A stretch of DNA of 64,000 nt. Source: Opitutaceae bacterium TAV5 (GTDB taxonomy: Bacteria; Verrucomicrobiota; Verrucomicrobiia; Opitutales; Opitutaceae). Positions 33,638-42,852 of the stretch are shown piece after piece; the first letter of the stretch is position 1, and the number at the start of each line of letters is the position of its first letter. The translations under genes and the position numbers were made by a program. Location: contig CP007053.1 in assembly GCA_000242935.3 (NCBI GenBank), positions 5,937,001 through 6,001,000 on the forward strand, read 5' to 3'. Under the pieces are notes generated by a model. That model did not search any database and was not told the DNA's origin. It worked only from the letters and a program-made list of their open reading frames with translations.

Positions 33638-36600
33638 ATGGTTGTTGCCCGAAACGAAAAAACCTCCCTGTTGCCCCGCCGGTTGCGAGCCATCTGTTTT
33701 TCGGCTGTCCGCTTCGCGGCGTGCTTGCTCGCCGGTGGCTTGCTGACAAAGGGCATGTTCGCGGCCTCGGAGGAATGGGGGAAGGACAGGCCGCGTCCGG
33801 CGGGCGGCAACTGGCGGTTTTCGTGCCGGTTGGAAAACGTGGGCGCGGATGATGCGGCATGGGTGGAATTGCGCGATGCCACCGGCGGCAGACTTTATCG
33901 CGCGGGAGTCGCGGGTGGACGCAGCCGGCTGGAGCAGTGGCAGGCTGGCGCATGGAAACGGCTTTGGACTGGCGAGCCTCCGGCCGATGAGGCCATCACG
34001 GGAAGCGGGCTCGACGCCGCGCGTCGCACGGAGGGCGTCGGTGTATTCTGTTTCAACGGCTACCTTTTCATCGAGGTGGGCGAGCCGGGCGACGTTCGTC
34101 ATGTGGTGCCGCCGCCGGATGTGGCCGTTCAGGGCGACATTGATCCGAGCACGGGCAAGGTTTTTGAGGCGGGCACACCGGCGGGCACGCCTGCTCCAGG
34201 CGAGATCGACTGGACGGTGCGTGCGGGAACAAGCGCCGCCGGAGTGAAGCCGCGTATCGTGGATATTGCGTTTGCGAAAGGAAGCAGGCCGCAGGTGAAA
34301 AGGGCTCCGGATGCGCCTCCGTTGCAGCGGGAGGCGATCGCGTGTTACATTCCGTGGTTCCCGGCGGATTTCACCGCGCTCGGGTATCAACGACAGAATG
34401 ATTTCCCGGTGGTGCCGCTGCGGGCGGAAGCGGGTTACGATGTGCTGGCGGAGGAGTTTCGACTCATGGCGGCGGGCGGAGTCACGGCGGTGAGTGCGGA
34501 CATTGTGTTTTTTACGCCGGACCGGGTGAGGGCGGGCATCGTGACGTTCAAGCGATTTTTGAAAACGGCACGGTCCGCCGGATTGGGCGAGTTCAGGGTG
34601 GCGCCGTTCGTCGAGCTGAAAAATATCCCGATGGCGGTCGCCGCCGCACTCTACATGATGGAGCGCATGGGCGACGATCCGGCGTGGCTGCGCACCGGAA
34701 GGCGAGGGGAGACGGGTGGGCTTCCGGTTTTCCTGACGTATCACCATCCCGTGCATTTGAAGATGACGCCGGAACTATGGAAGTCGTTGCTCGAAGGAGT
34801 CAGGGAGGGCGGACGCGATGCGTATTGGGTTTACAACTTCGACGGGCTCACGCCTGCCCTGACCGGTCGCGTGGACAGGAGTGAAGCGGATAAAATCATG
34901 CCTGTGTCGGACGCGGTTTTCCATTTTGGAGGAGCTTCGCTGCGGGACAGCGCGGGGTTCACGAAGTTTATCCGGGAACAGTTCTCCCAAAAATACCCCA
35001 AGGTCGCGGTCGGAGCGTCCGTGCATGTCGGCTACTACGCGGCGCGCACCTACAGCCGGAACTTGATTTCACCGCGCCACACCGAGGAATTGCGCGAGAT
35101 GTGGGCTCTGGCAGAGGAGGGGCGCCCCGATTTCATCCACCTGACCACGTGGAATGACTGGAACGAGGCGACGACGTTCTGCCCGTCGTTTGGCGATGCA
35201 GGCAGCCGCTTGGAAATCATGGGACGGCTTCTTGCCGGTTTTTTGGGGAAACCGCTGCCTGAGGGGAAACCGGGAGTTCCCGAACTGGTTCTCTCTTACC
35301 GCAAGTCGGTCTATCCCGGAGAGCCGCTGAGGCTGGAGGTGTTGCCATTGCCGACGCAAAATTCGGAGCGACTGCGCGAGGTGAGGTGCGAGGTGATGGT
35401 CACGGAGGCGGCATCCGGGCGCGTGGTCCTGCGCGCTACGAGCCCGGCGCTGGTCATGGATGCAAGCGCGGCGCGCGGAGCGATGCGCCCTTGGTATGCA
35501 GGGATCGAGGATGAGAAGAGCGAAAACGCGCTACAGGCTCCGGGCGTGCTGCGGGTGGCGGCACGGGCATGGGTGGATGGCCGCGAAATCCGCTACCACC
35601 ACCTGCCCGACGTTGTCGTCAGCGAGCCGGAAGGGAGCAATGACCAGCTGTTTTATTCGGTGCCGCTTCACCGCCTTGCCGGACCGGAGAGGCGGGTGCG
35701 GCTGGAAATCAATGGACGCGATGGCCGTGGCGATGCGAATGGCGACGTGACTACAAGCACCGTCACGGGCTCGGGCCTGTATGGCGTGCGCTATGAAGTC
35801 TCCGGACCGGGTGCGGCAGATACGCTTGTCGCCGGGATGAAGCGTGGGCATCTGATGCGGTTTCTCGCTCCGCTTTCATGCGACGGCGCGGAAGTCGTGG
35901 AACTTGATCAACCGGTGCGCCTGGCGATCCGGAGACCGCAGGCAACAACGGCCAGGGCGAACGGCCGTGGGTCGCGTCTGGTCGCGGAGTCATCGGGCCG
36001 CTGGACGCTGTCGGAGCGTGGGGCGGATTATTTTTCGGCTCTCGCGCGCTTCGAGGATGGTTCCTGGGCCTGGTCGCCAACGGTGCTTGCCGCGCCGCCG
36101 GTCCCTGCGACTGCGGTGCTGGCCGATTGGGTGTTTTCCGGGCCGAAACCCGCGCTGATGGGCAACGTCGCCGGGCTCAACAAGCCGCGCAACATCATCG
36201 AAGACCGCTCGATTTACCGGCAGGATCTTACGTTGCCCGAAAAGAACGGACTGCGCTTCGTCACACTGTCCGGCAGCGGGCGCGCCTGCCAGTTTGACGG
36301 GAACACGGTGTTGAGGGCCGAGCCGGATACGGCGGGCAACGGGCCTGTTGCCATCGAGGTGCTGTTCAGTCCCGGCCAAGCCGGACGCCACGAAACGGTT
36401 TGCTGGCAGCGGGGAGCACAGGCGGGGCTTGTCGTCGATGCAGCAGGACATCTGGTGGCGTCGCGGTTGCCTGAGCTTCGCAAGCATCCGAGGCCGTTTG
36501 TGGAGGTGCGCAGCAGACGTCCGCTGGAGACCGGACGGTTTTGTCATGCGGTGGCGCAGTTCACGGGATCGGCTTTGGAGCTTTGGATCGACGGCGAGTT

Positions 36601-36832
36601 GCAGGAGCGCCAACCGTGTGTCGGCACGCGTTCCACGGAAGGATTTTCCATCGGCGGCAATTCCGGCGGGCGCACCGCAGCCACCGCGGTGGACGAAATG
36701 CCATCCGAGGGTTTTTTTACCGGGCGCCTCGCCAGGTTGACCATTTACGGACGAAGCCTGCCCGAATCTGTCGTCAAGGATCTCCACCGCGTCGCCAGGC
36801 AGCTTCCTTTTTTTGAGACGAACCCACAATGA
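33638..36832 (+). CDS. Secreted glycoside hydrolase family 71/99-like protein with C-terminal LamG-like domain
   Basis: The 1064-residue protein has a basic N-terminus and a signal segment (FAACLLAGGLLTKGMFAASEE). Residues about 45-215 form a beta-rich part. A TIM-barrel glycosidase-like domain follows from about 225, starting IACYIPWFPADF and containing DIVFFTPDRVRAGI, VAPFVELKN and LTTWNDWNEATTF. The WNDWNE wording is typical of GH71 (alpha-1,3-glucanase) and GH99-like domains. The last 190 residues look like a LamG/concanavalin-type domain (VAQFTGSALELWIDGELQ). Cleavage of an external alpha-glucan or mannan is an inference. Its stop overlaps the next ATG by 4 nt. Confidence 0.7.
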   Translation: MVVARNEKTSLLPRRLRAICFSAVRFAACLLAGGLLTKGMFAASEEWGKDRPRPAGGNWRFSCRLENVGADDAAWVELRDATGGRLYRAGVAGGRSRLEQWQAGAWKRLWTGEPPADEAITGSGLDAARRTEGVGVFCFNGYLFIEVGEPGDVRHVVPPPDVAVQGDIDPSTGKVFEAGTPAGTPAPGEIDWTVRAGTSAAGVKPRIVDIAFAKGSRPQVKRAPDAPPLQREAIACYIPWFPADFTALGYQRQNDFPVVPLRAEAGYDVLAEEFRLMAAGGVTAVSADIVFFTPDRVRAGIVTFKRFLKTARSAGLGEFRVAPFVELKNIPMAVAAALYMMERMGDDPAWLRTGRRGETGGLPVFLTYHHPVHLKMTPELWKSLLEGVREGGRDAYWVYNFDGLTPALTGRVDRSEADKIMPVSDAVFHFGGASLRDSAGFTKFIREQFSQKYPKVAVGASVHVGYYAARTYSRNLISPRHTEELREMWALAEEGRPDFIHLTTWNDWNEATTFCPSFGDAGSRLEIMGRLLAGFLGKPLPEGKPGVPELVLSYRKSVYPGEPLRLEVLPLPTQNSERLREVRCEVMVTEAASGRVVLRATSPALVMDASAARGAMRPWYAGIEDEKSENALQAPGVLRVAARAWVDGREIRYHHLPDVVVSEPEGSNDQLFYSVPLHRLAGPERRVRLEINGRDGRGDANGDVTTSTVTGSGLYGVRYEVSGPGAADTLVAGMKRGHLMRFLAPLSCDGAEVVELDQPVRLAIRRPQATTARANGRGSRLVAESSGRWTLSERGADYFSALARFEDGSWAWSPTVLAAPPVPATAVLADWVFSGPKPALMGNVAGLNKPRNIIEDRSIYRQDLTLPEKNGLRFVTLSGSGRACQFDGNTVLRAEPDTAGNGPVAIEVLFSPGQAGRHETVCWQRGAQAGLVVDAAGHLVASRLPELRKHPRPFVEVRSRRPLETGRFCHAVAQFTGSALELWIDGELQERQPCVGTRSTEGFSIGGNSGGRTAATAVDEMPSEGFFTGRLARLTIYGRSLPESVVKDLHRVARQLPFFETNPQ

Positions 36833-37713
36833 ACGAACAATCTACACGCCTCCGGCCAACGCGAGCGCTTCCCATGCTCGCTTGTATCATGATGTCAGTG
36901 ACAAGCTGCGCTTTCGGGGATGTCGCTTCAGGCTCTGGCTGGGCTATTTATGATGGCTTTGATTATCGCACGCAGGCGCTCGATGGTTCCGACGGGGGAA
37001 AAGGGCCGTGGAAAACGGAATGGCGGAAGAGCGCGGCTGGTGGAGTGGCGCTGCTGGCTCCGGGATTTGAATACAAAGACGGAGACGGTTGGCAACTGGC
37101 GGTCTATGGCCGGCGTGCGCAGCTCAGCAGCAATGTCACGGCGGGCGCGTATCGTGATTTCGATGCCAGCAGCGCCGGCTTGATTCCCGGCGGCGAAGAG
37201 GGCGGTGGAAAGGGGGTTCTCTGGATGTCGTTCCTGGCACAGATTGAGGGCGGCCCTTTTGAGAATAGCGGTGACGAGATCTCGTTTCAATTACGCGCGG
37301 CCAAGGACCTGCCGCTGCTGACTGTTGGCGTGATGGGACGTCTGAACGAGTGGCGCATCCGGGCGGAAGGCATCACGAAAGTTTTTTCCCGGGGAGCGGC
37401 CAAACGTCCGCCCGAAATGCTCTCCTGGATCGTGATTCGGGTGGACGTGGACAATGCGCCTGGCGTGTCCGATGCAGTGCATCTCTGGGTAAATCCTCGC
37501 GGTCCGCGCGAGCCATCCGTCTCCTTGGCCAATGCCCGCATCGTCGGGCAGGATCTGTGGGGAGCGGAGCATCCGTTCCAGCCGGTGCGTTTGCGAATCG
37601 GAACCATTGGCACAGCCAAGGGTGGCCCGGAAAAACATCTTGCCTGGGACGAGATCAGGCTGGGACGGAGCTTTGCCGATGTGGCTCCGGCAGCGCGGAC
37701 GCCGGGCGATTGA
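36829..37713 (+). CDS. Secreted or lipid-anchored protein, paralogous to the following PEP-CTERM protein
   Basis: The 294-residue protein has an N-terminal export signal ending VTSCAFG, which could be a lipobox with Cys27. The mature part begins WAIYDGFDYRTQALDG, closely like LLYDGFDYEAGSLAG in the next gene's product. Both also share VIRVDVD/VIRIDVD, HLWVNP/HLWLNP and a C-terminal WDEIRLG/LDELRLG block. This is a duplicated beta-sandwich-like domain, probably carbohydrate-binding or structural; no family name is certain. It is coupled to the GH71-like gene by an ATGA overlap, so it is likely part of the same secreted system. Confidence 0.7.
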   Translation: MNEQSTRLRPTRALPMLACIMMSVTSCAFGDVASGSGWAIYDGFDYRTQALDGSDGGKGPWKTEWRKSAAGGVALLAPGFEYKDGDGWQLAVYGRRAQLSSNVTAGAYRDFDASSAGLIPGGEEGGGKGVLWMSFLAQIEGGPFENSGDEISFQLRAAKDLPLLTVGVMGRLNEWRIRAEGITKVFSRGAAKRPPEMLSWIVIRVDVDNAPGVSDAVHLWVNPRGPREPSVSLANARIVGQDLWGAEHPFQPVRLRIGTIGTAKGGPEKHLAWDEIRLGRSFADVAPAARTPGD

Positions 37714-37791
37714 GAACCACGATCATTTTCCCGTTCGGGCAACCGGATGGCTCACCAACAACACATAAAATTCCAATAATACTTCTGTTTT

Positions 37792-38655
37792 ATGAAACCA
37801 GACATCATATCTTCCTCCCGGCGTTTTGCCGCCGGTTTGTTCGCGGCACTGCTCCTGCCGCTCTCTGCCGCGGCGTCCGTCCTGCTTTACGACGGATTCG
37901 ATTATGAGGCAGGTTCGCTTGCCGGGAAAAACGGTGGCGAGGGCTTCAAAACCGCGTGGACGAATTCAGGCGCGTCTACGGCTAATGACGTCATTGCGAG
38001 CGGATCGTCATATACCGATGCCGGCGGCAACGATCTCTTCGTGAAAGGCGGCAAACTTGTCGTTTCAGCGGCGAACAGCGGAATTTATCGCACGCTTGAT
38101 CCCATAACCGCGGCAGCCAATACAACGACGACCTGGTGGCTTTCATTCATTGGCAGCACCAGTGGCACGCCGGCAGGCGGAGCCGCCAATAACGCGGTGC
38201 TCTCATTGCGTGATGCCAATACGGAATTGCTTTCGGTTGGAGCGATCGGCGGGTCGAATGCATGGCGCGTGAGCAGCAACGCAACCTACAGTTCCACCAA
38301 TGTCGCGGCATCAACATCGGAGGCATTTGTCGTGATTCGTATCGATGTTGACACGACTGCGGGTGGAGCGGACTCCATCCATCTCTGGCTCAATCCGGAC
38401 ATCGGTGACGAGGCACCTCTGGCTTCCACTGCAGCCAGTTCCATCACCGGCAACTTTTGGGATGTATTTTCCCTCAATCTCCTGCGCATTGGCGCCTCGG
38501 GCAGCTTCACCGGCATAGCCCTGGACGAATTGCGCCTGGGCACGGATTTTGCCTCGGTGGCGCCGCAGGCGGTGCCCGAACCTGCCGTGCTGGCGACGCT
38601 GTTTGGCGGAGTCGCACTGTTGGCTGCGTTTGTCTCCCGCCGATCCGGAAAATAA
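37792..38655 (+). CDS. PEP-CTERM sorted surface protein
   Basis: The 287-residue protein has a signal peptide (FAAGLFAALLLPLSAAAS) and a typical PEP-CTERM tail: VPEP, a hydrophobic helix LATLFGGVALLAAF, then the basic end SRRSGK. Family knowledge: exosortase recognises this tail and moves the protein to the surface, often in exopolysaccharide producers. The middle is the same domain as in the previous gene but without its lipobox, so one locus encodes two differently anchored versions. An AT-rich stretch (CCAATAATACTTC) lies right before the ATG and may hold a promoter. Base composition is lower in GC than in the flanking conserved genes. Confidence 0.85.
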   Translation: MKPDIISSSRRFAAGLFAALLLPLSAAASVLLYDGFDYEAGSLAGKNGGEGFKTAWTNSGASTANDVIASGSSYTDAGGNDLFVKGGKLVVSAANSGIYRTLDPITAAANTTTTWWLSFIGSTSGTPAGGAANNAVLSLRDANTELLSVGAIGGSNAWRVSSNATYSSTNVAASTSEAFVVIRIDVDTTAGGADSIHLWLNPDIGDEAPLASTAASSITGNFWDVFSLNLLRIGASGSFTGIALDELRLGTDFASVAPQAVPEPAVLATLFGGVALLAAFVSRRSGK

Positions 38656-38691
38656 ATACCCCCTCCGCTTTCTCCCTTCATTCCCAGGATC

Positions 38692-39327
38692 ATGAAAAAT
38701 CGTGCCTTCACCCTTGTCGAACTGCTCACGGTAATCGCCATCATCGGCATCCTTGCGGCCATCATCATCATTCCCGTGACTGCCCGGGTGCGGGAGCAGG
38801 CAAGGACCACCCGTTGCCTGGCGCAGATGAGGCAGGTTGGCAGTGCGTTCCTGATGTATGTGAACGACAATCGCGGCTACCTTCCCGTGCAGAGCACGCC
38901 TACGGCGCAATGGGATGCGGAGGGGAGCTGGACGTACGCGCTTTTTCCGTATGTGGACAACCGGGCTTTGTTTACCTGCCCGGAAAATCAGACGAAACAG
39001 GTGGATGCGCGGGTGCCGGTGAATCCCATGTACAATCCCTATGTCTCGGCGAGGTTGACGACTCCGGTTGGCGCGCCGGTCAATGTATCTCGCTCCCGGA
39101 AGCCGACGCGCGATGTGATCATGGTGGAAGAATGGTATGCCTCACTGGGAAATGCCATCACTGCTTCCCAGTCGGCGAACGCTCCTGATGCGCACTGGTA
39201 TCCGCATGACGGTAAAACCAAACGATCGACGCTGTATGTGGATGGCCATGTAAAACTGACGCCACGCGGAGGCATCCTTCATAATGGCGTGAATGGTGAA
39301 TGCGAGTGGGAGTGGCCGCGGTTCTAG
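38692..39327 (+). CDS. Pseudopilin-like protein with prepilin N-terminus and C-terminal DGH motif
   Basis: The 211-residue protein starts with a class III prepilin signal: MKNRAFTLVELLTVIAIIGI, with Glu at +5 of the mature form. The residue before the cleavage site is Ala rather than the usual Gly. The rest carries CLAQMRQVGSAFLMYVNDN and the C-terminal YVDGHVKLTPRGG, the H-X9-DG-like ending of the large DUF1559/prepilin-like groups in Verrucomicrobia and Planctomycetes. These are thought to be exported by type II secretion-like machinery; the role is unknown. It is the last gene of the GH71-like operon, and a terminator-like hairpin follows at 39493-39515. Confidence 0.85.
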   Translation: MKNRAFTLVELLTVIAIIGILAAIIIIPVTARVREQARTTRCLAQMRQVGSAFLMYVNDNRGYLPVQSTPTAQWDAEGSWTYALFPYVDNRALFTCPENQTKQVDARVPVNPMYNPYVSARLTTPVGAPVNVSRSRKPTRDVIMVEEWYASLGNAITASQSANAPDAHWYPHDGKTKRSTLYVDGHVKLTPRGGILHNGVNGECEWEWPRF

Positions 39328-39492
39328 GCCGGCCACGCTGGCGACAAGACCCGTTGCAAGCGCCGAAAGCGAGGGCGATAACGGCCTGTTTGCCAAGGGC
39401 AGGCTTGCGCCGGCATCCGGCCTGCTGGACGTGTCCTGCATCAAAAATCTTTTCGCCGGGCGGGAAATAATCCGGTTTGCCGCCATCGTGAC

Positions 39493-39515
39493 GGCGGGCG
39501 AGTGTCCCGCCTTTT
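39493..39515 (+). terminator. Terminator-like hairpin just before the GH38 start
   Basis: GGCGGG (39493-39498) pairs with CCCGCC (39506-39511) around a 7-nt loop, followed by TTTT. It ends 17 bp before the chosen ATG of the GH38 gene, so it may end the upstream operon, attenuate the GH38 gene, or mean the GH38 message starts right after it. Confidence 0.55.
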
Positions 39516-39532
39516 ATATCCGATCCCAATCC

Positions 39533-42500
39533 ATGAGCGTGGACTTCGACGAAATCACCGACGACCTGATTGCCGACCTGGTGCTCCGGGTGCGCGACGC
39601 CGTTTACCGGACGGTGGCGCCGCTGGAAATAACCGCCTGGCGCACGGCCGAGCCGGTGGCGTTTGCCAACCGCGAGTCGGGCACGCAACTGGCCCTGCGT
39701 CCCGGCGATTGCCGGGGATGGGGAAAAAACCTTTTCGACTGCGCCTGGATGCGTTTCCGGGCCGTCGTGCTGCCGGAGCACGCGGGCGCGGAGCTCGTGG
39801 CGCGCATCGACATCAACGGCGAACTGTGCCTCGTCGATGAAGCCGGCACGCCGGTGCGCGGCCTCACCTGCGTGAAATCCACCTTCGACCCCAGGCTGGG
39901 CGGCCCCGGCAAGACGGCGTGGCGGCTGCCGCCCGGCGTCGTTCGCGCTGGCGGCGCGGTCGAATTTTGGGGCGACGCCGCGTTCAACGATCTTTTCGGA
40001 GCAGTGAAGGACGGCGGCCGCATCGCGCTGGCCGAACTGGCCACCTGCCGCGAGGACGTGCGCCAGCTTTATTACGATCTGGAGACGCTGCGCGACTGGC
40101 TGTTCACGTTGCCGGCCGCGAGCGACGAGGCGCGGCGGCTGCGCGGCGATTTCGCGGTGCTGGCGGCCGACTGGCCCGCGGGCGGCGAAACACCCGATGC
40201 GGACGGCGTGGAGCGCGCGCGGGCGCGGCTGCGGCCGTGGTTCGATGCGGCGGCGAACGCGAACACAAAACCGGCGCTTGTCGTCCATGGCATCGGGCAC
40301 GCGCACCTCGACCTCGCATGGCTCTGGCCGATCCGCGAGACGATCCGCAAGGGCGCCCGGACGTTCGCCACCGCACTCTACAACCAGGAACGTTACCCGG
40401 AGTACGTTTTCGGATTCAGCCAGCCGCAGCTCTACGCGTGGCTGAAGGAGCATTACCCCGAGCTGTATTCGAAAATCCGTGATGCCGTTCGCGCCGGGCG
40501 GATCGAGGCGCAGGGCACGTTCTGGGTGGAGCCGGATTGCAACATGCCGTCGGGCGAGGCGTTCGTCCGCCAGATTCTGGTCGGGGCGCGGTTTTTCCGC
40601 GAGGAGTTCGGCACGGAGTCGGACGTCTGCTGGGAGCCTGACGTATTCGGCTATCACGGACAACTGCCGCAGATCCTGAAAAAAAGCGGTCACCGCTATT
40701 TCATGACACAGAAGCTCTCGTGGAACGTGGTCAACCGTTTCGGCCACCACTCGTTTCACTGGGAGGGCATCGACGGCACGCGCCTCCTCACGCACATGCT
40801 GCCGGAGGAAACCTACAACGGCCCCGCCGCGCCGCGTTCGTTGCGGAAGATCGCCGACGAGTACGCGGAGCGCGCCGTTTCGGACCACGCGCTGATGGCC
40901 TTCGGTATCGGCGACGGCGGCGGCGGACCGGATGCGGAGCACCTGGAGCGCCTGCGGCGCGCGCCGGCATTGCCGGGATTGCCGGCAGTGCGGATCGAAA
41001 AGGCGGAGGCGTTTTTCGAAACGTGGAGCCGCGATGCGGAAAAATTCCCGGTGTGGCGCGGCGAGCTTTATCTGGAGCGCCACCAGGGCACGCTCACGAC
41101 GCAGGCCCAGGTGAAGCGCAACAACCGCCGCGCCGAGATCGCCCTCCGCGAAGCCGAATGGGCGGCGTATCTGGCGAGCCGTTACGCGGGCGCGGCGTGG
41201 CCGGCGGCGGCGCTCGACCGGCTCTGGAAGGAAGTGCTGCTGTACCAGTTTCACGACATCCTGCCCGGTTCGTCGATCCGGCGCGTTTATACGGAGTGCA
41301 ACGCCCGCTACGAGGCGATTCTCGGCGAACTGGCGGAGATGACGCGGCGCCATTACGCGGCCGTCGCGGCGGCGCAGGCTGCCGGCGAAACGCGGGTGGT
41401 GGCATTCAATTCGCTTTCCTGGCCGCGCGACGAATGGCTGTCGCTCGGCGGCGAATGGCGGCGCGTCCGCGTGCCGGCGCTCGGCATGGCGGTGGTCGAT
41501 ACCGCGCCGGCGGCCGGAGCGGAAGAGCCTGCGGCCCCGGTCATCGCCGACGGCAACCGGCTGGAAAACGAAAACTTTGCCGTCACGTTCGCTGCCGACG
41601 GCGCCCTCGCCTCGATCCGCGACAAGCGGGCGGGCGGGCGCGAGGTGCTGGCGGCGGGCGAGGCAGGCAACGATTTTGTGGTGATCGCCGACACGGGCGA
41701 CGCATGGGACTTCGAGACCGACCACGAGAAAAAAGACGTGTGGGGCTACCTGCGCCGGCACCTGGCGCGGCCGGTGTTGCGCGAATCGGCGACCTTCACC
41801 GACGGACCCTGCGCCGTGCGCACGCAGGTGTGGACGGTCGGGAAATCGGAGATTCGCCAGACGATCCGGCTGTTTGCCGGCGCGGAGCAGATCGTGTTCG
41901 AGACCGAAGCCGACTGGCGGGACAAGGCGACGATGCTGCGCGTGCGTTTCCCCGTGGCGGTGACGGCGGACGAGGCGAGTTTCGAGATTCCCTTCGGCCA
42001 CATCCGCCGCAGCACGCGCGAGGACACGCTGGCGCAGCGCGCGCAGATCGAGGTGGCGGCGTTGCAATGGGTCGATCTTTCGGAGACCGATTACGGCGTG
42101 GCGCTGCTCAACGACTGCAAGCACGGGTTCCGCGTCAAGGGACACACGATCGACATGTGCCTGCTGCGCAGCGTGCCGCATCCGGGCACGGCGCTGATCG
42201 GCAAGGACGACGTTTCCGCGGACGGCGGCGACGGGATGGATTACACGGATCTGGAGACGCACGTCTTCCGTTATGCGTTGCGTCCGCATGCGGGCGGTTG
42301 CGACGCGGCGGCGCTGACGGCGGCGGCCCGCGCGTTCAACACGCCGCTGGCGGTGATCGGAGGCGAGGAAGGAGCGGCGGTCTCCGGACCGCTGCGACGA
42401 CGCGAAGCGTCGCTAGGTTCGGGAGATTCGCGGCTCGCAACGGCAAAGGGCGAGGCGCGTGGCGCCTCGTCGCAGCGGCAGGTACCGAGGCCAAAGGCCG

Positions 42501-42829
42501 ACAGCTTGCCATGCCGCCGCTCCGGCTACGCGGGCGGGACGTCCGCGCCACTTGTCTGCGATTCGCCGGCCATCGAGCTGGCGGCGATCAAGCGGGCCGA
42601 GGATGGCCGCGGTTGGGTGTTGCGGTTGGTCAATGTGACCAGTGACGACGTGACGACCTGGCTGGCCGCGCCGGATGCTCCCGGCGCCGGCGCATGGGAA
42701 GCATGCGACCTGCGCGAGGCGCCGCTGACGGAAGCCGTGCCGCTGACGTCGGCCGGCGGGCGCCTGGCGCTGGCATTTGCCGGGTTCGAAATCCGGACGC
42801 TGCGCTGGACGCCAGCCGGCGGGGAATAG
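39533..42829 (+). CDS. GH38 alpha-mannosidase with an in-frame repeat insertion
   Basis: A 1098-residue family 38 alpha-mannosidase that releases alpha-linked mannose by a retaining mechanism. The metal site is HGIGHAHLDLAWLWP (His258, Asp260). The nucleophile is Asp370 in VCWEPDVFGYHGQ. YQFHDILPGSSI is also typical. No signal peptide is seen, so it probably acts in the cytoplasm on imported oligosaccharides. The ATG at 39533 gives a family-like start; a longer open frame overlaps the pseudopilin gene and is rejected. Residues 947-997 correspond exactly to a 153-bp repeat (42371-42523), and a GGGC-type unit follows directly at 42530-42551. The C-terminal domain resumes afterwards with IELAAIKRAEDGRGWVLRL. 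Confidence 0.92.
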   Translation: MSVDFDEITDDLIADLVLRVRDAVYRTVAPLEITAWRTAEPVAFANRESGTQLALRPGDCRGWGKNLFDCAWMRFRAVVLPEHAGAELVARIDINGELCLVDEAGTPVRGLTCVKSTFDPRLGGPGKTAWRLPPGVVRAGGAVEFWGDAAFNDLFGAVKDGGRIALAELATCREDVRQLYYDLETLRDWLFTLPAASDEARRLRGDFAVLAADWPAGGETPDADGVERARARLRPWFDAAANANTKPALVVHGIGHAHLDLAWLWPIRETIRKGARTFATALYNQERYPEYVFGFSQPQLYAWLKEHYPELYSKIRDAVRAGRIEAQGTFWVEPDCNMPSGEAFVRQILVGARFFREEFGTESDVCWEPDVFGYHGQLPQILKKSGHRYFMTQKLSWNVVNRFGHHSFHWEGIDGTRLLTHMLPEETYNGPAAPRSLRKIADEYAERAVSDHALMAFGIGDGGGGPDAEHLERLRRAPALPGLPAVRIEKAEAFFETWSRDAEKFPVWRGELYLERHQGTLTTQAQVKRNNRRAEIALREAEWAAYLASRYAGAAWPAAALDRLWKEVLLYQFHDILPGSSIRRVYTECNARYEAILGELAEMTRRHYAAVAAAQAAGETRVVAFNSLSWPRDEWLSLGGEWRRVRVPALGMAVVDTAPAAGAEEPAAPVIADGNRLENENFAVTFAADGALASIRDKRAGGREVLAAGEAGNDFVVIADTGDAWDFETDHEKKDVWGYLRRHLARPVLRESATFTDGPCAVRTQVWTVGKSEIRQTIRLFAGAEQIVFETEADWRDKATMLRVRFPVAVTADEASFEIPFGHIRRSTREDTLAQRAQIEVAALQWVDLSETDYGVALLNDCKHGFRVKGHTIDMCLLRSVPHPGTALIGKDDVSADGGDGMDYTDLETHVFRYALRPHAGGCDAAALTAAARAFNTPLAVIGGEEGAAVSGPLRRREASLGSGDSRLATAKGEARGASSQRQVPRPKADSLPCRRSGYAGGTSAPLVCDSPAIELAAIKRAEDGRGWVLRLVNVTSDDVTTWLAAPDAPGAGAWEACDLREAPLTEAVPLTSAGGRLALAFAGFEIRTLRWTPAGGE
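42371..42523. repeat. MITE-like element inserted in frame in the GH38 gene (153 bp, 51 codons)
   Basis: The ends are GGAGCGGCGG (42371-42380) and CCGCCGCTCC (42514-42523), an exact 10-bp inverted repeat. The interior contains the hairpin CGACGCGAAGCGTCG, the block GGCGAGGCGCGTGGCGCCTC, and the wording CAGCGGCAGGTACCGAGGCC. These are shared with the element at 59431-59568, partly in inverted order. The insert begins at a codon boundary and is a multiple of three. Confidence 0.9.
42530..42551. repeat. GGGC/GCCC-family hairpin unit in the GH38 gene
   Basis: GCGGGCGGGACGTCCGC followed by GCCAC is one unit of the family seen in ispG. It sits 6 bp after the MITE-like insert and is translated in frame as part of GGTSAPL. 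Confidence 0.75.
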
Positions 42830-42852
42830 CGACGCCGGGCTGGCGGTCGCGG

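Noticed and set aside
39293-39532. 80-codon upstream extension of the GH38 frame
   Set aside because: Overlaps the end of the pseudopilin gene and includes the terminator-like hairpin; no family similarity before 39533.
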